Shown here: positions 9,608 through 23,578 of the stretch, piece after piece
Numbering within the stretch: position 1 is the stretch's first letter
How the letters are laid out: each line of letters begins with the position of its first letter
Assembly: GCA_019455325.1 (NCBI GenBank)
Contig: JACFMQ010000003.1
Location: 186,001-250,000 of the forward strand
Direction: 5' to 3'
From: Rhodocyclaceae bacterium
GTDB lineage: Bacteria > Pseudomonadota > Gammaproteobacteria > Burkholderiales > Rhodocyclaceae
DNA length: 64,000 nt
Program-made: the position numbers and the translations under genes
The notes under the pieces: model-generated
The model's input: only the letters and a program-made list of their open reading frames with translations
What the model was told of the DNA's origin: nothing
Database searches by the model: none

Positions 9608-10339
9608 TCAGGCGCTCTTGCGCTCTCCCTGCGAAAGGATTTCGCCGAGCATCTGCTTGCCCTTCGGCGACACGAACCAGTGCAGCACGTTCTTGTCACT
9701 GATGCGGGTCTCGATGATGCCGAGGTTCTTGAGCACGGTCAGACGGTTGCTGACCAGGTCGCGGCCGATGCCGGTCTTGTCGGTGAGACCGGCGAGGTTG
9801 CCGTAGACGTAGTTTTCCTCGGCGATGGCGCGCAGGATTTCGACGTCGTTGTACGACAGCGTCTCCTTCGCCGGCTCGATCCTGGCCACGGCCTCGACCG
9901 CCGCCGGCTCCTCGCGCGGCGCGGCCGGCGCCTCCGCCTGCCGCGCCTTGATCCGGCCGACGTCGCGGCGGACCTGGTCGATCTGCGCCAGCAGGCGGTT
10001 GGCCGCGTTCTCGAAGACGCGGCGCGAGGCGACGACGTAGATCAGGCAGAAGCCGGCGAAGACGAAGATGTCCACCGGCCGCGTGCGCGCCGCTTCGAGC
10101 AGGTTGCTGGAGATCATGTTGAGGAAGAGCGGCACGGTCAGCGCCGAGACCACGCCGAGCAGCGCGTAGCGGATGCCGTCGCGCGGCGACAGCTCGCCCT
10201 GGCGGTCGGAGAGGAAGTAGTTGGCGACGCCGCCGAGCAGGCCGGTCAGGATCATGATGGAGAACACCATCAACATGTAGCCGTCGAGGCTGTCGACCAT
10301 GCCGGTCACCTCCAAGGATTTCTGCAGTTCCGAATTCAT
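9608..10339 (-). CDS. Three-TM membrane protein with C-terminal winged-helix domain (YEATS-associated type, tentative)
   Basis: 243 residues. Three hydrophobic segments are visible: YMLMVFSIMILTGLLGGVAN at ~21-43, a segment around GVVSALTVPLFLNMI at ~62-78, and VDIFVFAGFCLIYVVASRRV at ~88-108. A coiled linker (~110-130) and an Ala/Pro-rich stretch follow. Residues ~160-243 look like a MarR-type winged helix: YNDVEILRAIAEENYVYGN, then TDKTGIGRDLVSNRLTVLKN, then GIIETRISDKNVLHWFVSPK. The VPLFLNMISSNLL segment resembles what I remember of bacterial YEATS-associated three-TM proteins. That family assignment is from memory and unverified. It lies upstream of glmU on the same strand. A membrane-tethered regulator is the reading from sequence; the target is unknown. 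Confidence 0.65.
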   Translation of the reverse strand: MNSELQKSLEVTGMVDSLDGYMLMVFSIMILTGLLGGVANYFLSDRQGELSPRDGIRYALLGVVSALTVPLFLNMISSNLLEAARTRPVDIFVFAGFCLIYVVASRRVFENAANRLLAQIDQVRRDVGRIKARQAEAPAAPREEPAAVEAVARIEPAKETLSYNDVEILRAIAEENYVYGNLAGLTDKTGIGRDLVSNRLTVLKNLGIIETRISDKNVLHWFVSPKGKQMLGEILSQGERKSA

Positions 10340-10392
10340 GCGCGCCTTCCCCAGCCTGAGCAGGCGTAACTATGCCACAAGGGCGTCTGCCG

Positions 10393-10430
10393 AAAAAGAA
10401 AAACCCCGCAACGGCAAGGCCGGCACGGGG
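10393..10430 (-). terminator. Terminator downstream of gltD
   Basis: On the reverse strand an imperfect GC-rich stem (ccccg ... cgggg outer pairs, one internal mismatch, short loop) at 10404-10430 is followed by TTTTTCTTTTT (10393-10403). It lies about 150 bp after the gltD stop and before the next reverse-strand gene. Confidence 0.75.
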
Positions 10431-10581
10431 ATTTCGGGGTCGCCGCCGACACCGGCGGCGGTGGCGTGTTCACCGGCGAGTCGTCGGCCACAGACATCAG
10501 CGGCCTTCGCGCAACGCGCCCGGTCAGGGCGCGTTCCACCACTCCCCGCAGGGCGGGCCGGGAGGGTCGTCCCCGCAGCGC

Positions 10582-12048
10582 TCAGCGCGGCAGCTCGGAC
10601 GTTCCCATCAGGAAGGCGTCGACTTCGCGCGCACACTGACGACCCTCACGGATCGCCCAGACGACCAGCGACTGGCCGCGGCGCACGTCGCCGGCGGCGA
10701 AGACCTTGGCCACGTTGGTCGCATAGCAGCCGGCGCCGTCGGTCGTCGCCCTGGCGTTGCCGCGGGCGTCCTTGTCGACGCCGAAGGCGTCCAGCACCGA
10801 GCCGACTGGGTTGGTGAAGCCCATGGCGAGGAAAACGGCGTCGGCCGGCAGCTCGAACTCCGAGCCGGCGACCTCGCTCATCCGGCCGTCCTGCCATTCG
10901 ACGCGCACGGCCTTCAGCGCCTTGACCTTGCCCTTGCCGTCGCCGATCAGCTCCTTGGTGGCCACGGCGAAGTCGCGTGTCACGCCCTCCTCGTGCGAGG
11001 ACGAGGTGCGCAGCTTGTACGGCCAGTACGGCCAGGTCAGCGCCTTGTCCTCCTGCTCCGGCGGCATCGGCATCAGCTCGAACTGGGTCACCGAGGCGGC
11101 GCCGTGGCGGTTCGAGGTGCCGACGCAGTCGGAGCCGGTATCGCCGCCGCCGATGACGATGACGTGCTTGCCCTTGACCTTGATCGGGTTGGCGCCGTCG
11201 CCGGCGACTTCCTTGTTCTGCGGGATGAGGAATTCGAGCGCCGGGTGGATGCCCTTCAGCTCACGGCCGGGGATCGGCAGCTCGCGCGGCACTTCCGCGC
11301 CGCCGGCGAGCACGACGGCGTCGAACTCCTTCTGCAGTTGCTCGGCCGAAATCGTTTCGGTCGCGTCGTTGACGATGCCCTTCGGCATCTCCTTGGCGCC
11401 GACGATCACCTTGGTGCGGAATTTCACGCCCTCGGCTTCCATCTGCTTCATGCGGCGGTCGATGATCGCCTTGTCCAGCTTGAAGTCGGGGATGCCGTAG
11501 CGCAGCAGGCCGCCGATGCGGCTGTTCTTCTCGAACACGGTCACGTCGTGGCCGGCGCGCGCCAGTTGCTGCGCGGCAGCCAGCCCGGCCGGGCCGGAGC
11601 CGACGACGGCGATCTGCTTGCCGGTCTTCCGGGCCGGCGGCTGCGGCACGACCCAGCCGTTTTCCCAGCCCTTGTCGATGATGAAGTGCTCGATCGACTT
11701 GATGCCCACCGGCTCGGCGTTGATGCCGAGCGTGCACGCGGCCTCGCACGGCGCCGGACAGATGCGGCCGGTGAATTCCGGAAAGTTGTTGGTCGAGTGC
11801 AGGACGTCGAGCGCCTGCCGGAAATTGCCCCGGTAGACGAGGTCGTTCCAGTCCGGAATGACGTTGTTCACCGGGCAGCCGGTATTGCAGAACGGAACGC
11901 CGCAGTCCATGCAGCGCGCGCCCTGCATCTTCGCGCCGTCGTCCGCCAGGCGGGCGACGAACTCCCGGTAGTGCCTGACGCGCTTGGCGGCCGGTTCGTA
12001 AGCCTCGGAGAGGCGCTCGAATTCCAGAAATCCGGTTGGCTTGCCCAT
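10582..12048 (-). CDS. gltD: Glutamate synthase (NADPH) small subunit
   Basis: 488 residues from the ATG at 12048; an adjacent ATG at 12051 would add one Met. This is the flavoprotein subunit that passes NADPH electrons to GltB. The N-terminal cysteine-rich region [17 protein letters not shown], with [15 protein letters not shown], holds the 4Fe-4S clusters. An FAD-binding motif ([19 protein letters not shown]) follows near residue 150 and an NADPH-binding motif ([15 protein letters not shown]) near 290. The C-terminus has [18 protein letters not shown], the second flavin contact. The canonical MGKPTGFLE start was preferred over the longer frame. gltB precedes it by 112 bp on the same strand. 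Confidence 0.97.
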   Translation of the reverse strand: MGKPTGFLEFERLSEAYEPAAKRVRHYREFVARLADDGAKMQGARCMDCGVPFCNTGCPVNNVIPDWNDLVYRGNFRQALDVLHSTNNFPEFTGRICPAPCEAACTLGINAEPVGIKSIEHFIIDKGWENGWVVPQPPARKTGKQIAVVGSGPAGLAAAQQLARAGHDVTVFEKNSRIGGLLRYGIPDFKLDKAIIDRRMKQMEAEGVKFRTKVIVGAKEMPKGIVNDATETISAEQLQKEFDAVVLAGGAEVPRELPIPGRELKGIHPALEFLIPQNKEVAGDGANPIKVKGKHVIVIGGGDTGSDCVGTSNRHGAASVTQFELMPMPPEQEDKALTWPYWPYKLRTSSSHEEGVTRDFAVATKELIGDGKGKVKALKAVRVEWQDGRMSEVAGSEFELPADAVFLAMGFTNPVGSVLDAFGVDKDARGNARATTDGAGCYATNVAKVFAAGDVRRGQSLVVWAIREGRQCAREVDAFLMGTSELPR

Positions 12049-12097
12049 CATGCTGCCTCTGCAGGGCCGCCCCAAAGAGGCAGCACGTCAACGAAAC

Positions 12098-12142
12098 GCG
12101 AGCGAAGCAAGCTCGCAGCCTCCCCCTTCCTCGGGAAGGGGG
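12098..12142 (-). other. Two inverted repeats in the gltB-gltD spacer
   Basis: The 112-bp spacer holds two hairpins: gcgagc / gctcgc (12098-12116) and a perfect 9-bp stem ccccc-ttcc / ggaa-ggggg with a TCG loop (12122-12142). Neither is followed by a T tract on the reverse strand, so they look more like mRNA-processing, stabilising or small repetitive elements than terminators. Confidence 0.5.
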
Positions 12143-12160
12143 TCGGGGGGAAGGGAGTGT

Positions 12161-16807
<4,647 letters not shown>

Positions 16808-16876
16808 CGCGCTCGATTCCTCTAAGGGCAAGGCGCGGCGCGGCGCGAGCGTTGCTCGTCGGGACGCGCCGGACGT

Positions 16877-16902
16877 CAAAAAAGCCGGCGTGATGCCGGC
16901 TT
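16877..16902 (-). terminator. Terminator between dgt and gltB
   Basis: On the reverse strand AAGCCGGC, loop ATCAC, GCCGGCTT is followed directly by TTTT. It ends the long pilM-dgt run about 95 bp after the dgt stop and isolates the gltB promoter. Confidence 0.9.
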
Positions 16903-16997
16903 GCGAAATTTTTGGGCGGCTGAAGAATATACAGCGAAGCGGGGTGCGCTTCAAGATGCTGCAACGCACCAAAATGGTGCATTGGCGCGCCTTCCGG

Positions 16998-18116
16998 CTA
17001 GATCTCGCCGATCGCGAAAAGACGCCGGTGCTCCTTCATCGCATACCTGTCCGTCATGCCGGCGATATAGTCGGCGACGGCCCGCGGCTGGTCCTCGCCG
17101 TTCTGGTACTGCGGCGGCAGCAGCCGCGGATCGTCGATGAAGGCGGCGAACAGGTCGCCGACGATGCGCCTGGCCTTGCTGGTCATGCGCAGCACCTGGT
17201 AATGGCGGTACAGGTTGACGCGCAGGAAGCGCTTCAGCTCGCGGTTCTCGGCCGTCACCTCCGGCGAGAACGCGGCCAGCGGCGGGCAGGCGCGCAGGGC
17301 GTCGATGTCGGCCGGCGCGTGCCGGGCGACGTTGTCGGCAGTGGTGCGCACCAGGTCGCAGACCAGGGTGTTGATCATGCGGCGGACGGTCTCGTGGATC
17401 AGCCGCCGGCCGGACAGCGCCGGATGCTCGGCCTCGGCGGCGGCGACGTGGCGGCGGAAGAGGGCCACCTCGCGCAGTTGTTCGAGCGTGATCAGGCCGG
17501 AGCGCAGGCCGTCGTCCACGTCGTGGTTGTTGTAGGCGATCTCGTCGGCGAGATTGCAGATCTGCGCCTCCAGCGACGGCTGCCGGCCGGCGAGGAAGCG
17601 CTCGCCGACGTCGCCGAGGCGGCGGGCGTCATCGAGCGCGCAGTGCTTGACGATGCCCTCGCGCGTCTCGAAGCACAGGTTGAGGCCGTCGAAGGCGGCG
17701 TAGCGCTCTTCGAGCAGGTCGACGATGCGCAGGCTCTGCAGGTTGTGCTCGAAGCCGCCGTGCTCGCGCATGCAGTCGTGCAGCGCGTCCTGACCGGCGT
17801 GGCCGAACGGCGTGTGGCCGAGGTCGTGCGCCAGCGCCACGGCCTCGGCCAGGTCCTCGTTCAGACGGAGCGCCCGGCAGATACCGCGCGCGATCTGCGC
17901 CACCTCGATGCTGTGCGTCAGCCGCGTGCGAAAGAGATCGCCTTCGTGGTTCACGAACACCTGGGTCTTGTATTCCAGGCGGCGGAAGGCCGTGGAATGG
18001 ATGATGCGGTCGCGGTCGCGCTGGAAGTCGGTGCGCATCGACGGCGCCGGCTCGGCGTGGCGCCGCCCCCGGCTCCGCGCGTCGAAGGCGGCGTAGGGGG
18101 CGAGGGATTCAGGCAT
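16998..18116 (-). CDS. dgt: Deoxyguanosinetriphosphate triphosphohydrolase-like HD protein
   Basis: 372 residues. HD-superfamily metal-dependent phosphohydrolase that splits dNTPs to deoxynucleoside plus triphosphate. Visible metal ligands: His68 in [10 protein letters not shown], His97-Asp98 in [15 protein letters not shown], and a later [15 protein letters not shown] segment. The N-terminal [20 protein letters not shown] is the family's substrate-binding signature. The length matches the shorter dGTPase-like branch (around 370-380), not the E. coli Dgt form. Its start overlaps the aroB stop by 8 bases, so it is the last gene of the pil-aro run. The substrate range cannot be judged. Confidence 0.93.
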   Translation of the reverse strand: MPESLAPYAAFDARSRGRRHAEPAPSMRTDFQRDRDRIIHSTAFRRLEYKTQVFVNHEGDLFRTRLTHSIEVAQIARGICRALRLNEDLAEAVALAHDLGHTPFGHAGQDALHDCMREHGGFEHNLQSLRIVDLLEERYAAFDGLNLCFETREGIVKHCALDDARRLGDVGERFLAGRQPSLEAQICNLADEIAYNNHDVDDGLRSGLITLEQLREVALFRRHVAAAEAEHPALSGRRLIHETVRRMINTLVCDLVRTTADNVARHAPADIDALRACPPLAAFSPEVTAENRELKRFLRVNLYRHYQVLRMTSKARRIVGDLFAAFIDDPRLLPPQYQNGEDQPRAVADYIAGMTDRYAMKEHRRLFAIGEI

Positions 18117-19197
18117 CGGCCAGCCTGGCGGCGATGGCGTCGGCGATCTGCGCCTCGCTCGCCGCGTCGCTGACCACGGCCTGGCCGAGGGCGCGCAGCA
18201 GCACGAGGCGCAGGCGCCCGTCCTCGACCTTCTTGTCGTGGCGCATCAGTTCGAGGTAGTCGTCGACTGGCAGGCGCGCCGCGGCGACCGGCAGCTTCGC
18301 GCGCACGAACAGGCGTTCGGCGCGGGCGACGTCGGCCGCCGACAGCCAGCCGAGCCGGGCCGACAGTTCGGCGGCGACGAGCGTGCCGGCGGCGACCGCC
18401 TCGCCGTGCAGCCAGCGGCCGTAGCCCATGCCGGTCTCGATGGCGTGGCCGAAGGTGTGACCGAGGTTGAGCAGCGCGCGCTCGCCGCTCTCGCGCTCGT
18501 CGGCGGCGACCACCTCGGCCTTGTTGGCGCAGGAGCGGTGGATGGCCCAGGCCAGCGCCTCCGGTTCGCGCGCCAGCAGGCGCTCGACGTTGCCTTCCAG
18601 CCATTCGAGGAAGGGCAGGTCGCGGATCAGCCCGTACTTGATGACCTCGGCCAGGCCGGCCGACAGCTCGCGGTCGGGCAGCGTGTCGAGGGTGTCGGTG
18701 TCGGCCAGCACCAGGCGCGGCTGGTGGAAGGCGCCGATCATGTTCTTGCCGAGCGGGTGGTTGATCGCCGTCTTGCCGCCGACCGAGGAGTCCACCTGCG
18801 CCAGCAGGGTCGTCGGCACCTGGATGAAGGGCATGCCGCGCTGGTAGCAGGCGGCGGCGAAGCCGCCCAGGTCGCCGACGACGCCGCCGCCCAGCGCGAT
18901 CAGCGTGGTGCTGCGCTCGCAGCGGTTGGCGAGCAGCGCGTCGAAGACGAGGTTGAGGCTTTCCCAGGTCTTGTACTGCTCGCCGTCGGGCAGCGCCAGG
19001 TCGATCGTGTCCACGCCGGCCGCCGCGAGCCCTTGCTTTAGGCGGTCGAGATAGAGGGGCGCGACCGTCGTGTTGGTCAGGATCAGCGCGCGCGGCTGGC
19101 GCAGGAACGGCCGCAGCAGGTCGCCGCGCGCCAGCAGGTTGCGGCCGATGTGGATCGGATAGGAGCGATCGCCGAGTTCAACGGTCAGGGATTGCAT
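18109..19197 (-). CDS. aroB: 3-dehydroquinate synthase
   Basis: 362 residues from the ATG at 19197. It converts DAHP to 3-dehydroquinate, the second step of the shikimate pathway, using NAD and Zn. NAD-binding parts are seen in [15 protein letters not shown] and [16 protein letters not shown], the Lys-rich active region in [18 protein letters not shown], and the metal ligands Glu and His in [12 protein letters not shown] and [12 protein letters not shown]. The start lies inside the 3' end of aroK (13-base overlap), so the two are translationally coupled. This aroK-aroB order downstream of pilQ is common in proteobacteria. Confidence 0.98.
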   Translation of the reverse strand: MQSLTVELGDRSYPIHIGRNLLARGDLLRPFLRQPRALILTNTTVAPLYLDRLKQGLAAAGVDTIDLALPDGEQYKTWESLNLVFDALLANRCERSTTLIALGGGVVGDLGGFAAACYQRGMPFIQVPTTLLAQVDSSVGGKTAINHPLGKNMIGAFHQPRLVLADTDTLDTLPDRELSAGLAEVIKYGLIRDLPFLEWLEGNVERLLAREPEALAWAIHRSCANKAEVVAADERESGERALLNLGHTFGHAIETGMGYGRWLHGEAVAAGTLVAAELSARLGWLSAADVARAERLFVRAKLPVAAARLPVDDYLELMRHDKKVEDGRLRLVLLRALGQAVVSDAASEAQIADAIAARLADA

Positions 19198-19715
19198 AGG
19201 GCCTCGTATTCCTGCGCCAGAAGCTGGACGGCCGCCGACGCGTTGCAGCACACGCCGTCGACCACCACGTCCGCCACCTCGCGGTAGAGCGGCGAGCGCT
19301 GCTCGTGCAGCTCGCGCAGCCGGCCGAGCGGGTCTTCGACCTGCAGCAGCGGGCGGTTGCGGTCGTGGCGGGTGCGCTCGTAGAGCATGTCCGGCGGCAC
19401 GTCGAGGTAGGCGACCAGGCCGTTCTCCTTCAGCCGCGCCCGGTTCTCCTCGGCGATGACGGCGCCGCCGCCGGTGGCCATGACGACGTTGCGCAGTTCG
19501 GTCAGCTCGCGGATCACCTGGCTTTCCCGCCGGCGGAAACCGGCCTCGCCCTCGATCTCGAAGATGGTCGGGATGCCGACGCCGGTGCGCGCCTCGATCT
19601 CGTGGTCGGAATCGACGAAGCGCCAGCCGAGGCGCCGAGCCAGCGCCTTGCCGATCGTCGTCTTGCCGGCGCCCATGAGACCGACCAGGTAGATGTTTCG
19701 AGGATTGTCGCGCAC
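19185..19715 (-). CDS. aroK: Shikimate kinase
   Basis: 176 residues. It phosphorylates shikimate at the 3-hydroxyl with ATP. Motifs: Walker [15 protein letters not shown] near residue 13; shikimate-binding [20 protein letters not shown] with the conserved Arg; ATGGGAV; and the lid [13 protein letters not shown]. It lies 35 bp downstream of pilQ and overlaps aroB, so shikimate-pathway genes share the transcript of the pilus assembly genes. Confidence 0.97.
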   Translation of the reverse strand: MRDNPRNIYLVGLMGAGKTTIGKALARRLGWRFVDSDHEIEARTGVGIPTIFEIEGEAGFRRRESQVIRELTELRNVVMATGGGAVIAEENRARLKENGLVAYLDVPPDMLYERTRHDRNRPLLQVEDPLGRLRELHEQRSPLYREVADVVVDGVCCNASAAVQLLAQEYEALCNP

Positions 19716-19750
19716 CGCCGCATTCTACCGCATCGCCCGCGGCTGCCGGA

Positions 19751-21814
19751 TCAGCGGATGGCCATCGCCTCGCTGATGATGCGCGGCGTGATGAACACCA
19801 GCAGCTCGGACTTGTCGTCGACGCGCTGGGTGTTCCTGAACAGCCAGCCGAGGTACGGAATCTCCCCGAGCACGGGAATGCGCGACATCGACTCGCGCAG
19901 CTCCTGCTGGTAGATGCCGCCGATCACCACCGTGCCGCCGTTCTCCACCAGCACCTCGGTCTTCACGTGCTTGGTGTCGATGGCGATGACGCCGCTCTGC
20001 ACGCGCGTGTTCGGGGTGTCCTTGTTCACGTCGACGGAAAGGGTGATCTTGCCGTCCGGCGTGATGTGCGGCTTCACCTTCAGCGACAGGTTGGCCTTCT
20101 TGAACGACACCGAGGTGGCGCCGGAAGCGGTCGCCTGCTGGTAGGGAATCTCCACGCCCTGCTCGATGATCGCCTCGATCTGGTCGGCGGTGACCACGCG
20201 CGGGCTGGAAACGACCTTGCCCCGCCCGTCGGCTTCCAGCGCCGAGACTTCCAGGCCGAGGAACTGCGTCTGCGCCGAATTGAAGAGCGTGAAGGCGAGC
20301 GTGCCGGCGCTGCCCGAGCGCGGCGTGGCCGGCAGATTGACGTTGTAGGCGTTGGTGATCCGCGGGATGCCGTCCTCGGAGTTGTCCAGCGTGCCGCCGC
20401 TGATGCCGTGGTTGGTCGCCTTGCCGATGCCGAGGCGGACGCCGAGATCCTTCGAGAAGCTGTCGGCGGCCTCGACGATGCGCGCCTCGATCATCACCTG
20501 CCGCACCGGGATGTCGATCTCGGCGATCAGGCGGCGCAGGTCGTCGAGGCGTCCCGGGGTGTCGTGCACGAAGAGCTTGTTGGTGCGCTCGTCGACGATC
20601 ACCGAGCCGCGCTTGGAGAGGATCGTCTGATCCTTGTTCTTGAGGAAGTCGAAGACGGCCGTGGCCTTGTGGTAGTTCAACTGGAAGCTCTCCGAGCGCA
20701 GCGGTTCGAGGTCGCCGATCTGCTGGCGCGACTCGAATTCGAGCTTTTCCTTGGCGGCGATCTCGTCGCGCGGCGCGATCAGGATGACGTTGCCGTTCTT
20801 GCGCATGTCGAGGCCGCGCTGCTGCAGGATGATATCCAGTGCCTGATCCCAGGGAACGTCCTTCAGGATCAGCGTCAGGTTGCCGCCGACGGTGTCGCTG
20901 ACGACCACGTTCATGCCGGTGAACTCGCCGATCACCTGCAGCAGGCGGCGGACGTCGACGTTCTGGAAGTTCAGCGACAGCTTCTCGCCCTGGTAGCCGC
21001 CCCGCGAGCCCTGCACCAGCTTGTTCGGGTTCTCGACGACCGGCCTGACCTCGATCACGAACTGCGTGTCGGTCTGGTAGGCGTTGTGCTCCCAGAGGCC
21101 CTTCGGCACGATCGACAGGCGGGCGGTCTCGCCCTGCTGGGTCGCCGCATAGGAGGTCACCGGCGTCGCGAAGTCGGTGACGTCCATCCGCCGGCGCAGG
21201 TGCTCGGGCAGCGCGGTCCTGGCGAAGTCGACGAGGAGCGAGGAACCGGCCTGGCGGATGTCGATGCCGGTGCCGGCGTCGCTCAGGTCCACCGTGATGC
21301 GCGCCTCGCCGTCCTTGCCCCGGCGGAAGCCGATGTCGCGGATGGCGTGGCCGACAGCCACCCGCTCCGGCGCGAAATGCGTGACCTGCTGCGCCGGCGC
21401 GGCGTCGACCTGCATCGGCACGAGGGTGATGAGCAGGGCGTCGGACTCGATGCGCAGGTCGTGCTTCATGACCTGGTTCAGGTTCAGGACGACCCGCATC
21501 CGCTCGGGCGTCTGCACGAAATTCACGCTGCGCAGGCCGCCTTCGTTGAACGACTGGCTGTTGCGCCCGACGGCGTTCGTCGTCGCCGGGAGATCGATTG
21601 CCACGCGCGCCGGGTTGGCCACGCTGAAGCTCGTCGGCACCTCGGCGAGCGGCTGCTTCAGGCCGAGCTTGACGACGACCGCGCCGGCCTGCTGGGCGAC
21701 GTTGATCGACTGCAGTTCGTTGCCGCCGACCGCTCCGCTCTGGGCCAGGGAGGCGCCGGCGAACACCATCGCGCCCGCCGCGGCGAGCGCTCCTCTCAAC
21801 AAACGCCTCATCAT
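19751..21814 (-). CDS. pilQ: Type IV pilus secretin PilQ
   Basis: 687 residues from the ATG at 21814, which overlaps the pilP stop by four bases. It forms the multimeric outer-membrane pore through which the pilus passes. It has a signal peptide ([20 protein letters not shown], cut near SLAQ). Two AMIN domains bind peptidoglycan (~35-270). A secretin N0/N1 region follows, with [20 protein letters not shown] near 300 and LLQ-type TonB-like folds ([20 protein letters not shown]). The C-terminal secretin beta domain ends [20 protein letters not shown], with the hallmark VPVLGEIP-like segment [13 protein letters not shown] much longer upstream frame exists but lies inside pilP. Confidence 0.97.
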   Translation of the reverse strand: MMRRLLRGALAAAGAMVFAGASLAQSGAVGGNELQSINVAQQAGAVVVKLGLKQPLAEVPTSFSVANPARVAIDLPATTNAVGRNSQSFNEGGLRSVNFVQTPERMRVVLNLNQVMKHDLRIESDALLITLVPMQVDAAPAQQVTHFAPERVAVGHAIRDIGFRRGKDGEARITVDLSDAGTGIDIRQAGSSLLVDFARTALPEHLRRRMDVTDFATPVTSYAATQQGETARLSIVPKGLWEHNAYQTDTQFVIEVRPVVENPNKLVQGSRGGYQGEKLSLNFQNVDVRRLLQVIGEFTGMNVVVSDTVGGNLTLILKDVPWDQALDIILQQRGLDMRKNGNVILIAPRDEIAAKEKLEFESRQQIGDLEPLRSESFQLNYHKATAVFDFLKNKDQTILSKRGSVIVDERTNKLFVHDTPGRLDDLRRLIAEIDIPVRQVMIEARIVEAADSFSKDLGVRLGIGKATNHGISGGTLDNSEDGIPRITNAYNVNLPATPRSGSAGTLAFTLFNSAQTQFLGLEVSALEADGRGKVVSSPRVVTADQIEAIIEQGVEIPYQQATASGATSVSFKKANLSLKVKPHITPDGKITLSVDVNKDTPNTRVQSGVIAIDTKHVKTEVLVENGGTVVIGGIYQQELRESMSRIPVLGEIPYLGWLFRNTQRVDDKSELLVFITPRIISEAMAIR

Positions 21815-22332
21815 CTCCCCTCCTTGGCCTGCAGGTACAGGGTCCGGGTCCGCTCCACCCAGTCCCCGGCCGAATCCTGAACCAGCTCGCGCAAATCCAT
21901 TTCCGTTTCCGCGATCCTGACGATCACGCCGAAATCCTGTCCCATGTAGTTGCCGGGCCGGACCTGATGCAGCGCGCCATCGACCTGCACGATGCCGTGC
22001 CACTGCCGGTTCCGGGTCATCGCCCCGACATAGCGGATCGACTCCAGCGGATACGCCTCCAGCGGCTCCTTCGGCCGGTGGAGGTCGGGCTGCAGGCCGC
22101 CGCCGCTCGGCTTCTGGTCGGCCTGCATCTTCGCCGGCCGGAACGGGTCGACCAGGCCGGCCGCGTCGTAGGGCACCGGTTCGTACGGCTTGACCTGCGG
22201 CAGCGGCGGCACCGAGCCGCGCATGCCCTTGGTCTCCTCCGCCATCCACTGGCGAAGCTCCTCCTGCTCGCCGCCCCCGCAGCCGGCGAGCAGAAGCGCG
22301 AGCCATGCCGCCGCGACCGCCCCGCGCCTCAT
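21811..22332 (-). CDS. pilP: Type IV pilus inner-membrane lipoprotein PilP
   Basis: 173 residues from the ATG at 22332. The N-terminus has a short signal with lipobox LLLAGC at about residues 15-20, so it is lipid-anchored, probably to the inner membrane. A proline-rich linker follows (PPLPQVKPYEPVPYDAAGLV), then the beta-rich C-terminal domain that bridges PilN/PilO to PilQ (LDSIRYVGAMTRN-like segment, DGALHQVRPGNYMGQDFG). It overlaps both pilO and pilQ by four bases, which couples translation across the alignment subcomplex. Confidence 0.95.
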   Translation of the reverse strand: MRRGAVAAAWLALLLAGCGGGEQEELRQWMAEETKGMRGSVPPLPQVKPYEPVPYDAAGLVDPFRPAKMQADQKPSGGGLQPDLHRPKEPLEAYPLESIRYVGAMTRNRQWHGIVQVDGALHQVRPGNYMGQDFGVIVRIAETEMDLRELVQDSAGDWVERTRTLYLQAKEGR

Positions 22333-22991
22333 CGCCGACCTCGCTTCGCCGCCTGCGCGGCCTTCTTCTGGCGCGCGATCTCCTCTTCGTCGAGGTAGCG
22401 GAAGGTCTTCGTCACCGCGTCGAGCACCAGGACGTTGTCCTTCTGCACGCTGATGGAGACGTTGTTGAGCGTGACGATGCGCGAGAGGCGGCCGATGTCC
22501 CCGGCGAAGGCGCCGAAATCGTGATAGCTGCCGACCAGCTTCACCGAGATGGGCAGTTCGGCGTAGAACTCCTTCACCTGCTCCGCGCCCGGCTTGAACA
22601 GCTCGAACTGCAGGCCGCGCCCGAGGCCGGCCTGGTTGATCTCGACGAGCAGCGAGGCGACCTCGGCCTTGTTCGGCAACTGCTTGAGCAGGGCGCCGAA
22701 GGAGCGGTCGATCTCGTTCAGTTGCTGCAGGTGGAGGTCGAGGTTGACCGCCTGCCGCTTCTTGTTGAGGAAATCCTGCTTCAGCCTGACCTCCTCCGCC
22801 CGCTGCTGCTCCAGCGTATCGAGCTGCTCCTGCCAGACGAACCACCAGCCGGCGACGACGATGAGCGCGAAGAGCGCGACGAGGACGGCCGCGCGGGGCG
22901 CCAGCGGCCAGGTGCCGACGTCGTTGGTGAGCCCCCGGAAGTCGTCGACGACCCCGCGGAAATCGATCTTCGGCAGCGTCGGCCGCTTCAT
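22329..22991 (-). CDS. pilO: Type IV pilus inner-membrane alignment protein PilO
   Basis: 220 residues from the ATG at 22991. One N-terminal transmembrane helix (APRAAVLVALFALIVVAGWW, ~32-53), a coiled coil (~55-95, EQLDTLEQQRAEEVRLKQDF), and a periplasmic ferredoxin-like domain (YAELPISVKLVGSYHDFGAF). It pairs with PilN to link the cytoplasmic motor side to PilP and the secretin. Four-base overlaps with both neighbours place it in the pilMNOPQ operon. Confidence 0.96.
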   Translation of the reverse strand: MKRPTLPKIDFRGVVDDFRGLTNDVGTWPLAPRAAVLVALFALIVVAGWWFVWQEQLDTLEQQRAEEVRLKQDFLNKKRQAVNLDLHLQQLNEIDRSFGALLKQLPNKAEVASLLVEINQAGLGRGLQFELFKPGAEQVKEFYAELPISVKLVGSYHDFGAFAGDIGRLSRIVTLNNVSISVQKDNVLVLDAVTKTFRYLDEEEIARQKKAAQAAKRGRR

Positions 22992-23578
22992 TTCTTCTTC
23001 GCTCCGCTCGCCGCCGCGGCCTTGCCGCCGGTCGCCGCCGGCCGCGTCATGGTCGCGTTCAGGCTGAATTCGCTGATGCGGCGCCGCCCCACCGTCACCG
23101 CCTTGATCTCGACCAGTTGCGGCCGCTCGATCCACGGCGAGGCCTCGAGGTTGCGCATCAGCGTGGACACCCGCGCGTTGGACTGCGCATAGCCGACCAT
23201 CTGGATGCCGCGGCCGCTCTGCTTCAGCGATTTCAGATAGATCCCCTCCGGCACCTGTTTCGCCATCTCATTCAGCAGGTGCACCGCCTCGGCGCGATCC
23301 CCCTGCAGCGACTCGATGATCTGCTTGCGCGACAGCAGGGCCTCGGTCTGCTCCCGCAGGCGCTTGATCTCGGCGATCTGCTTGTCGAGGACGGCGATCT
23401 CCGCCTTGAGGAAGGCGTTGCGCGCCTCCTGGTTCGAGATGTAGCCGCCGATGACGCTGTAGCCGAGGAAGACGATCAGCCCGGCGAGCACGACGATCAG
23501 GCCCGACAGCACGTAGAACCGCTGCCGCTTGGCCTTGCGCTTCTCCTCGCGGTGCGGCAGGAGGTTGATGCGCATCAT
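22988..23578 (-). CDS. pilN: Type IV pilus inner-membrane protein PilN
   Basis: 196 residues. The conserved cytoplasmic N-terminus MRINLLPHREEKRKAKRQ binds PilM. A transmembrane helix follows (LSGLIVVLAGLIVFLGYSVI, ~25-45), then a coiled coil and a ferredoxin-like periplasmic domain (GIYLKSLKQSGRGIQMVGYA). The tail is Ala/Lys-rich. It starts with two ATGs; the first (23578) gives the four-base ATGA overlap seen throughout this operon. Confidence 0.96.
   Translation of the reverse strand: MMRINLLPHREEKRKAKRQRFYVLSGLIVVLAGLIVFLGYSVIGGYISNQEARNAFLKAEIAVLDKQIAEIKRLREQTEALLSRKQIIESLQGDRAEAVHLLNEMAKQVPEGIYLKSLKQSGRGIQMVGYAQSNARVSTLMRNLEASPWIERPQLVEIKAVTVGRRRISEFSLNATMTRPAATGGKAAAASGAKKK

Noticed and set aside
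6308-10369. 1353-codon + strand frame across glmS, glmU and the membrane winged-helix gene
   Set aside because: It spans three well-defined reverse-strand genes and their spacers, and has no domain or ribosome site.
19751-22306. Longer 851-codon PilQ
   Set aside because: The extra N-terminus overlaps the whole of pilP in another frame. The start at 21814 gives a proper signal peptide and the operon's four-base overlap.
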